Made by a program: the position numbers and the translations under genes. Shown here one piece after another: positions 1 through 4,574 of a stretch of DNA of 5,233 nucleotides. Below the pieces are notes generated by a model that was given only the letters and a program-made list of their open reading frames with translations, searched no databases and had not been told where the DNA came from. Location of the stretch: NCBI GenBank assembly GCA_902797065.1, contig CADBRK010000103.1, forward strand, positions 1 through 5,233, read 5' to 3'. Every line of letters begins with the position of its first letter. Position 1 is the stretch's first letter. The stretch is from an uncultured Ruminococcus sp. (GTDB lineage Bacteria > Bacillota > Clostridia > Oscillospirales > Acutalibacteraceae).

Positions 1-175
1 ACATCTTCTCGATGATCGCACGGGGAGCTTTGCCCTTTCTGAATCCGGGAATGTTGATATTCTTTACCTGCTTTCTGTAGACCTTTTCGATCTCCTTTTT
101 GAAAGCTTCACCGCTTACGGCTACTTCCAGTTCAACTCTGTTCGTTTCTTTCTTATTTGATGCAACTAAACTCAT
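1..175 (-). CDS. tig: Trigger factor, N-terminal part (runs off left edge)
   Basis: Trigger factor is the ribosome-associated chaperone and peptidyl-prolyl isomerase that meets nascent chains at the exit tunnel. Only the first 58 codons are present (start ATG at 173-175), against about 430 residues for the full family. The translation opens MSLVASNKKETNRVELEV and carries the ribosome-docking signature GFRKGKAP at residues 44-51, followed by RAIIEKM, which is diagnostic of the N-terminal ribosome-binding domain. The start is supported by an AGGAGGA Shine-Dalgarno (complement of 182-188) six bases upstream. The gene lies downstream of the thrC/phosphoesterase pair on the same strand, across a 225-base gap with its own promoter candidate, so it is probably a separate unit. 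The product name is secure; the rest of the gene is outside the window. Confidence 0.95.
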   Translation of the reverse strand, partial: MSLVASNKKETNRVELEVAVSGEAFKKEIEKVYRKQVKNINIPGFRKGKAPRAIIEKM

Positions 176-198
176 TTTTAATCCTCCTGATATTTTAC

Positions 199-235
199 GG
201 GCTGTTCTGTACGTCCCTGCTATATAATTCAGCCC
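199..235 (-). other. Dyad in the tig 5' leader
   Basis: GGGCTG (199-204) and CAGCCC (230-235) form a perfect six-base inverted repeat with a 25-base loop, lying in the untranslated leader between the candidate tig promoter and its ribosome site. In RNA it could form a modest hairpin. No U-run follows, so it is not an intrinsic terminator. Any regulatory role is inference. Confidence 0.35.
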
Positions 236-255
236 TGATTCTAAGTAACTTTATA

Positions 256-264
256 AGTATATCA
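256..264 (-). promoter_or_regulatory. Candidate extended -10 promoter for tig
   Basis: Read on the minus strand the sequence is TGATATACT, which fits an extended -10 (TGn plus TATACT). No good -35 hexamer sits 16-18 bases upstream, as is common for extended -10 promoters. Transcription would begin near 249 and give a leader of roughly 75 bases before the tig start. Support is by sequence match only, in A+T-rich DNA where chance matches occur. Confidence 0.4.
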
Positions 265-400
265 TATATTCCAAGAAAAATCTACCTGTTTTGTAAAGTT
301 TTTTTAAATATCTCGTGAATTGTTTGGGAGTCGTGGGAGTAAAAAAGACTCATAAACCGGTAATATTATCTGTAACGGAAGGGGCTTCATACAACATGAA

Positions 401-1093
401 CTATACATTCACCGGTATCACCCTGAACCCCGTCTGATCGCACGAGATCATCTTAAACTCTATCCCCCTGTAATTGCCCACCGTGGCAAGAGAGGATGCA
501 CGTTTTCCGTGGATATGACCGTAATAACAGTATCTGATATTCTCTTCAAGCAGAACATTCATTATCTCCGGGCATTCCTTTCCTGCGTACACAGGCGGAT
601 AATGCAGGAACACAACCGGTTCTCCGCCGAGCTTCCTGCCGGCTTCTATAGACATTTTCAGTCTGCCGACCTCACGGTTAAGCACCTTGCCGTCCTGCTC
701 GCTCTTTGCGTCGTAGAACCAGCCCCTTGTGCCGCAAACGGAAATATCACCGATTCTGTAAGCGTTGTTGAACAGCACGCAAAGTGTCGAGAGTCCGTTA
801 TCGGCAAAGAATTTCTCGGTTTTTGTCTTAGTCTCCCACCAGTAATCGTGGTTGCCCTTCATGATGATCTTTCTGCCGGGCAGAGAGTCCAGAAAGCGAA
901 AATCTTCAAGCGCTTCGCCGAGTCTCATCGCCCATGAAATATCGCCCGCAAGAACTACCGTATCTTCGTCCTTTACAATTTCTTTCCAGTTCTTCTCTAT
1001 ACGTTCGACATAATTGCCCCAGCCGCCGAATATATCCATAGGCTTATCCACACCAAGTGAAAGGTGCGGATCGCCTAATACATATAATGACAT
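401..1093 (-). CDS. Calcineurin-like metallophosphoesterase, substrate unknown
   Basis: This 230-residue protein has the ordered metal-binding motifs of the calcineurin-like phosphoesterase fold: GDPH at 7-10, GD at 50-51, GNHD at 80-83, HYPP at 164-167 and GHIHG at 192-196, supplying the Asp, Asn and His ligands of a di-metal centre. The opening MSLYVLGDPHLS plus DKPMDIFGGW near residues 17-25 resembles the predicted phosphohydrolases grouped as COG1768, whose physiological substrate is not established. There is no signal peptide or membrane segment, so it should be cytosolic. Its ATG overlaps the thrC stop by one base (TAATG), and only a weak GGTG lies upstream, so translation is probably coupled to thrC. 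The length looks complete. The fold is secure; any link to threonine metabolism is inferred from position only. No convincing terminator follows the stop codon. Confidence 0.9.
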   Translation of the reverse strand: MSLYVLGDPHLSLGVDKPMDIFGGWGNYVERIEKNWKEIVKDEDTVVLAGDISWAMRLGEALEDFRFLDSLPGRKIIMKGNHDYWWETKTKTEKFFADNGLSTLCVLFNNAYRIGDISVCGTRGWFYDAKSEQDGKVLNREVGRLKMSIEAGRKLGGEPVVFLHYPPVYAGKECPEIMNVLLEENIRYCYYGHIHGKRASSLATVGNYRGIEFKMISCDQTGFRVIPVNV

Positions 1094-2601
1094 TATTTTA
1101 CACCAAGTGCGTTAAGTACAAATTCGGGCATCTCGTCTGCCTCGCAAACGTTTGTGAATCTTGTTGCTTTATCCTTCAATGCGGCAAGCGGTGCGGGAAC
1201 GGCAGTACCTGTCTTTTCGCTGAGCATGTCAACCATAGCGAACTCATCGTCGGGGAGAGTCTCGCCGTTTGCAACAGCCGAAAGCACGCTTGCGCTGAAC
1301 TTGTACGGACTTGCGGTAGAGTCGATAACGGCAGGCGTTCTGTCGCCGGTACTCTCTACATACTCTTTGTACACGCTTACAGCCACTGCGGTGTGAGTAT
1401 CGCAGAGATAGCCGTACTTGTTGAAGAACTCGTCTATGACATTCTTTGTCTTAACGTCGTCGCAGTAGCCGCCCGTAAAGATAGAAGCGATCTTATCTTT
1501 GATCTCGCTGTCAACGGAATATGCGCCCTTTGTTTTGAGCGCGGTCATCCACTCTTTGACCTTTACGTCGTCGCACTCCGTCATGTGATAGAGGAATCTC
1601 TCAAGGTTGCTCGATACGAGAATATCCATCGACGGAGAGATCGTAGCGTAGAAGCTGCGGTTCTTGTCGTATGTACCGGTAGCGATGAAGTCGGTGAGTA
1701 CGTTGTTTGAGTTTGACGCGCAGATGAACTTATTGATCGGCAGACCCATTCTGTAAGCGTAGTAAGACGCAAGAATGTTGCCGAAGTTGCCTGTGGGAAC
1801 AACTACATTGATCTTGTCGCCGAGAGTGATCTTGCCGTCGTTTACAAGCTCTGCGTAAGCCGAGAAGTAATAAACTATCTGCGGCAGCAGACGTCCCCAG
1901 TTTATCGAGTTTGCGCTCGAGAAGATGTAGTTGTTCTCGTTAAGCTTAGCAACAAGCGACTTGTCGGTGAAGATCTTCTTAACGCCTGTCTGAGCGTCGT
2001 CGAAGTTGCCCTTGATAGCGCATACGTTTACGTTCTTTCCCTCCTGGGTGTTCATCTGGCGCTTCTGCATGGGGCTTACTCCGTCCACGGGGTAGAATAC
2101 CATGATCTTGGTGCCGTCAACGTCTTTGAAGCCTTCCAAAGCAGCCTTGCCCGTATCGCCCGAGGTAGCTACAAGAATAACCGCCTCTTTATCGGGAGAT
2201 GTCTTTCTCAGAGATTTTGTGAGCAGGTGCGGCAGGATCTGCAGCGCCATATCCTTGAATGCGGACGTCGGACCGTGCCACAGCTCGAGAATATTCATAT
2301 CTATATCGCCGTACTTCTGATAGGAGAGCGGAGCGGGGTTGGAAGATCCGAACTTCTCGGCGGTGTACGCCTTTGTCACGCACTCGTCTATCTCCTCGGC
2401 GGTGAAATCGTCAAGATAGTCTGTGAGAATCTTCTTTGCTCTGCCGACGTAGTCAAGCTTTGTCATAGCTTCGATGTCGGAGAGAGTATACTGCGGTATC
2501 TCCATGGGAACGAACAGACCGCCGTCTGTCGAAATACCCTGTGCGATAGCCTGTGAAGCCGAAACCGTAATATTTTTATCCGTTGTGCTGTTATACTTCA
2601 T
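1093..2601 (-). CDS. thrC: Threonine synthase
   Basis: Threonine synthase is the PLP enzyme that converts O-phosphohomoserine and water to threonine and phosphate, the last step of threonine biosynthesis. The 502-residue product has the N-terminal STDGGLFVP segment (24-32), the PLP lysine K116 in the motif GPTSAFKDMAL, the ATSGDTGKAA loop at 145-154 and the glycine-rich phosphate-binding loop PTGNFGN at 269-275. Length matches the longer (about 490-510 aa) ThrC class. An in-frame ATG at 2646 would add 15 residues, but the start at 2601 is preferred: an AAAGGA site (complement of 2611-2616) lies nine bases upstream, MKYNSTTD is the usual beginning for the family, and the longer form would read through the leader hairpin. 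It is the first gene of a likely two-gene unit with the phosphoesterase; hom and thrB are not in the window. Confidence 0.96.
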   Translation of the reverse strand: MKYNSTTDKNITVSASQAIAQGISTDGGLFVPMEIPQYTLSDIEAMTKLDYVGRAKKILTDYLDDFTAEEIDECVTKAYTAEKFGSSNPAPLSYQKYGDIDMNILELWHGPTSAFKDMALQILPHLLTKSLRKTSPDKEAVILVATSGDTGKAALEGFKDVDGTKIMVFYPVDGVSPMQKRQMNTQEGKNVNVCAIKGNFDDAQTGVKKIFTDKSLVAKLNENNYIFSSANSINWGRLLPQIVYYFSAYAELVNDGKITLGDKINVVVPTGNFGNILASYYAYRMGLPINKFICASNSNNVLTDFIATGTYDKNRSFYATISPSMDILVSSNLERFLYHMTECDDVKVKEWMTALKTKGAYSVDSEIKDKIASIFTGGYCDDVKTKNVIDEFFNKYGYLCDTHTAVAVSVYKEYVESTGDRTPAVIDSTASPYKFSASVLSAVANGETLPDDEFAMVDMLSEKTGTAVPAPLAALKDKATRFTNVCEADEMPEFVLNALGVK

Positions 2602-2626
2602 ATTTAACATTCCTTTCGAATACATT

Positions 2627-2654
2627 GGGGACAATCGTCGGGACAATCGTCCCC
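2627..2654 (-). repeat. 12-base tandem repeat forming a leader hairpin of thrC
   Basis: On the plus strand GGGACAATCGTC occurs twice without a gap, with G before and CCC after. On the minus (mRNA) strand the 28 bases fold into a continuous 12-pair stem, GGGGACGAUUGU against ACGAUUGUCCCC, with a CCCG loop and two G-U pairs. The wobble pairs become A-C mismatches on the plus strand, so the fold is better in thrC mRNA. It starts roughly 25 bases after the predicted transcription start and ends 10 bases before the ribosome site. No U-run follows, so it is not an intrinsic terminator. It could be a translation or mRNA-stability element, or a DNA operator with two direct repeats; sequence alone does not decide. 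Confidence 0.7.
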
Positions 2655-2656
2655 GT

Positions 2657-2673
2657 CACCAAAAAATATGGTG
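2657..2673 (-). other. Small 5' hairpin in the thrC leader
   Basis: On the minus strand CACCA and TGGTG form a five-pair stem around a seven-base U-rich loop, a few bases after the predicted transcription start and just upstream of the larger leader hairpin. A 5'-proximal hairpin may affect mRNA stability; this is inference and the stem is short. Confidence 0.3.
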
Positions 2674-2684
2674 CGCCATACTGT

Positions 2685-2713
2685 ATTGTACACTATAATC
2701 GGGAGAATGTCAA
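2685..2713 (-). promoter_or_regulatory. Near-consensus vegetative promoter for thrC
   Basis: On the minus strand a perfect TTGACA (complement of 2708-2713) is followed after 17 bases by TACAAT (complement of 2685-2690), one base from the sigma-A consensus. The start would be near 2678, giving a leader of about 77 bases. It lies downstream of the xre stop codon, so thrC has its own promoter even if some transcription reads through from xre. AACAAG (2712-2717) and CTTGTT (2739-2744) form an inverted repeat touching the -35 box, which might be a weak operator. Confidence 0.8.
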
Positions 2714-2754
2714 CAAGCTGAAAAGACTGATTTTGCGCCTTGTTCGGCATTGCC

Positions 2755-2997
2755 TTAAAAAATCTCCTGCTCCAGCCGTGAAAACTCGGGGGTATTAAAA
2801 AACTCTGTAATGGTTATATCCAAACCGTCACAGAGTTTCTTTATTGTAACTATTCCTATGTTTTTTGCTTTGCCGTTTACTATATCGTTGACGGTGGATT
2901 GTGTGACACCCGACATTGTGCTGAGCTTGTTTACTGTTATATTCCTTTCTGTACACAAATCGAGAATACGCTGTGATACGCATTGCGAGATGTTCAT
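2755..2997 (-). CDS. Small XRE/Cro-type helix-turn-helix regulator
   Basis: The 80-residue product is essentially one DNA-binding domain. The XRE/Cro helix-turn-helix lies at about residues 21-42: TVNKLSTMSGV (scaffold helix and turn) then TQSTVNDIVNGK (recognition helix), followed by TIKKLCDGLDITITEFF, the typical fourth and fifth helices. There is no sensor or dimerisation domain beyond a short charged tail (residues 69-80), so the ligand, if any, is unknown. The start is supported by AAAGGAG eight bases upstream. The gene is divergent from the dockerin/cohesin operon, and two palindromes of one sequence sit in the shared control region, so autorepression plus control of the rightward operon is the natural inference. 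Such small proteins are also common in phages and toxin-antitoxin pairs, but neither partner type is next to it here. Confidence 0.9.
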   Translation of the reverse strand: MNISQCVSQRILDLCTERNITVNKLSTMSGVTQSTVNDIVNGKAKNIGIVTIKKLCDGLDITITEFFNTPEFSRLEQEIF

Positions 2998-3030
2998 TAT
3001 ATCCGCTCCTTTCTTTTAATATATACTTTT

Positions 3031-3060
3031 ATAATATCAAAAAAACTCAGAGTAATTTAA
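3031..3060 (-). promoter_or_regulatory. Candidate promoter of the xre gene
   Basis: On the minus strand TGATATTAT (complement of 3031-3039) is an extended -10, with a poor -35 such as TTAAAT (complement of 3055-3060) 18 bases upstream. The start would be near 3024, leaving a leader of roughly 27 bases with the AAAGGAG ribosome site. The left operator touches its -35 edge, which would suit autoregulation. The A+T-rich stretch offers other possible -10 boxes. Confidence 0.5.
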
Positions 3061-3072
3061 CGGTAAACCGTT
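3059..3072. promoter_or_regulatory. Left operator-like palindrome (O1)
   Basis: AACGGTAAACCGTT is a 14-base inverted repeat with half-sites AACGGT and ACCGTT and only the central pair unmatched. It shares both half-sites with the perfect palindrome at 3103-3122, their centres being 47 bases apart. It overlaps the first two bases of the rightward -35 box and the upstream edge of the leftward -35. A site for the adjacent XRE protein is inferred. Confidence 0.7.
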
Positions 3073-3099
3073 GACTTTTGATAAAATTTGTGATAATAT
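3071..3099 (+). promoter_or_regulatory. Promoter of the LRR-dockerin/cohesin operon
   Basis: TTGACT (3071-3076) and TAATAT (3094-3099) are 17 bases apart, and the -10 is preceded by TGA in the extended -10 position (3091-3093). Transcription should start near 3106, inside the right palindrome, giving a leader of about 100 bases before the ATG at 3206. The flanking of this promoter by two matching palindromes strongly suggests repression. Confidence 0.7.
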
Positions 3100-3102
3100 T
3101 CA

Positions 3103-3122
3103 ATTAACGGTATACCGTTAAT
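3103..3122. promoter_or_regulatory. Right operator-like palindrome (O2)
   Basis: ATTAACGGTATACCGTTAAT is a perfect 20-base palindrome. It covers the predicted start of transcription of the rightward operon and repeats the AACGGT/ACCGTT half-sites of the left copy. Its perfect symmetry makes it probably the stronger site, where a dimeric helix-turn-helix protein would block RNA polymerase. Binding by the neighbouring XRE protein is inference. Confidence 0.75.
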
Positions 3123-3205
3123 AAAAAATACGCTGTTTTATTATGGTGTGTGTCTTATTGTTAACGAAAACCGAATATATTTTAACTCGAAGGAGAGGAT
3201 ATTTT

Positions 3206-4552
3206 ATGAAGAAAATGTTGGCGTGTTTGTTGTGTATGGCTATGGTGTTATCCATGGCTGTATGCGGTATGACAGCGGACGCGGCGGAGACACCGGAAAA
3301 ATCAGGGAAATCTGTTACATATGGTGGCATTACGTATGATATATATAAAGATCATGCCGAAGTAACAAAAGTTGATTTAGATGTGTATACGGGCTACAAT
3401 CCAGAGTATGCAGAAAACAAAGTGTTTGCGTTTCCAAAAGAAATCCAGTACCAAGAAACGGGAGAAATAAAGCCTGTAACAGCATTACGCTATAATGATT
3501 GTTATCGTAACTTCTCGGCAAAAAAAATAATAATACCAAGCAGTGTAACGACTTGCAAAATTGGTTTTGGAAACTATACACCGAATGAAGTTTTGGAAGA
3601 AGTAACTTTCGAAAATGGAAGTCAACTAAAAAGATTATATGGTTCTATTTTTTGGAATTGTGTAGCTCTCAATCGTGTAGGAATAGATAATACAGATCAA
3701 CTACCTGACGATATAGTATGGATTGATGAACATGCTTTTGAAGGCTGTTCTTCATTAACAAGTATAAAATTACCTAAAAAACTAACAACAATTAGTACTG
3801 AAGCATTTAAAGATTGTGTTAACCTTAAGGAAGTCACTTTTTCGCCATCCATTCAAATATGTCACGAAAAGGCATTCTACAATTGTACAAACTTAAGTAG
3901 AATAATATTTGAAACAAACAGTGATGGAAAAAACGATTTAAAAAGACTCGGTGTTTCTGCATTTGAAAATTGTAAAAATCTTAAAGAGATTAATTTACCA
4001 ATGTCGTCAACATCTTATAGCATTGGGCTGGAGTGTTTTAAAAATACCGGATTAACAAGCATTAATATTCCGGATTGTGTTTCTGAGATAGAAAGAAGAG
4101 CATTTGAAGGAGTTAAATTTGAGAATAATCTAAAAACACCTAAAGGAGAGAAATATGCGATCGGCATTTTTGGTCCTCAAGCAGAAATAGCTCAACCAAG
4201 CAATTATACCGAGAGTATTTTTGGAGATACATACAATGATAAAACCAAAGACGACCGCCCGACAATTGCCGGACTTGCATACTCTACCGCGAATGATTTT
4301 GCCATAAAAGAGGACTTTTACTTTATTTCCGTAGGCGATTGGAATCCGTTCAAGGTGATTTTACCTGGAGATGTAAACGGTGACAGTGAAATAAACGTGT
4401 ATGACATAACGCCTATAATTAGGTATATTAATCATTTGTCTTCCGATATAGACATTACTATAGCCGATGTTAACGGCGACGGAGAAGTAAATGTTTTTGA
4501 TATTACAAAAATTATACGTTATATAAACGGCTTAGACGAAAAAATAGGTTAA
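3206..4552 (+). CDS. Secreted BspA-type leucine-rich-repeat protein with C-terminal dockerin
   Basis: The 448-residue product begins with a signal peptide (KK, a hydrophobic core at 4-20, likely signal peptidase I cut after ADA at 24-26). Residues about 90-303 hold BspA-like (LRR_5) repeats; AF-x-x-C-x-x-L cores are clear at 177-184, 200-207, 223-230 and 252-259, with degenerate ones at 149-155, 278-283 and 299-303. A closing segment near 352-377 (PTIAGLAYSTANDFA, FYFISVGD) is typical of the end of these arrays. A type I dockerin follows: two EF-hand-like calcium loops, DVNGDSEINVYD (389-400) and DVNGDGEVNVFD (421-432), each followed by an IIRYI helix. LRR arrays bind proteins or glycans, and the dockerin should anchor the protein to a cohesin. 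The ATG at 3206 is chosen over one at 3143 because AAGGAGAGG (3190-3198) precedes it and the signal peptide then begins correctly. No catalytic domain is visible. It is the first gene of an operon with the cohesin-like gene 22 bases on. Confidence 0.9.
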   Translation: MKKMLACLLCMAMVLSMAVCGMTADAAETPEKSGKSVTYGGITYDIYKDHAEVTKVDLDVYTGYNPEYAENKVFAFPKEIQYQETGEIKPVTALRYNDCYRNFSAKKIIIPSSVTTCKIGFGNYTPNEVLEEVTFENGSQLKRLYGSIFWNCVALNRVGIDNTDQLPDDIVWIDEHAFEGCSSLTSIKLPKKLTTISTEAFKDCVNLKEVTFSPSIQICHEKAFYNCTNLSRIIFETNSDGKNDLKRLGVSAFENCKNLKEINLPMSSTSYSIGLECFKNTGLTSINIPDCVSEIERRAFEGVKFENNLKTPKGEKYAIGIFGPQAEIAQPSNYTESIFGDTYNDKTKDDRPTIAGLAYSTANDFAIKEDFYFISVGDWNPFKVILPGDVNGDSEINVYDITPIIRYINHLSSDIDITIADVNGDGEVNVFDITKIIRYINGLDEKIG

Positions 4553-4574
4553 TGTAAAGAAAGGTTGATAATAT

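Noticed and set aside
328..416. Possible terminator for the thrC/phosphoesterase unit: two ACCGGT palindromes (356-361, 411-416), a GAGTC/GACTC pair (328-332, 347-351) and a T-run on the minus strand (341-346)
   Set aside because: The ACCGGT copies would need a loop of about 49 bases, one copy is inside the coding region, and the GAGTC/GACTC stem encloses the T-run rather than preceding it. No stem directly precedes the T-run.
509..937. Plus-strand open frame of 142 codons inside the phosphoesterase
   Set aside because: It is antisense to a gene with all its metal-binding motifs in order, and its own product shows no family features.
1057..1710. Plus-strand open frame of 217 codons inside thrC
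   Set aside because: It lies opposite thrC, whose PLP motifs and length are intact. The translated product is Cys/Val-rich without recognisable domains, as expected for an antisense shadow.
2602..2646. Longer N-terminus of thrC starting at 2646
   Set aside because: It would translate through the leader hairpin, no ribosome site was found for it, and the 15 extra residues do not look like the family's N-terminus, whereas the ATG at 2601 has a well-spaced AAAGGA.
2755..2997. XRE protein as the antitoxin of a toxin-antitoxin pair or as a phage repressor
   Set aside because: No small toxin-like frame overlaps or adjoins it in the same direction; its neighbours are thrC, with its own promoter, and the divergent secreted-protein operon. 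No integrase or phage gene is present.
3161..3173. Possible third operator, TTAACGAAAACCG
   Set aside because: It has the outer part of the half-sites but the spacing is one base shorter and the inner GGT/ACC bases are not kept on the left side, so it does not fit the symmetric pattern of the other two sites.
3218..3268. Lipoprotein signal with Cys20 in MAVCG as the lipidation site
   Set aside because: The residue before Cys is Val, where lipoboxes require Gly, Ala or Ser, and a good signal peptidase I site (ADA at 24-26) follows.
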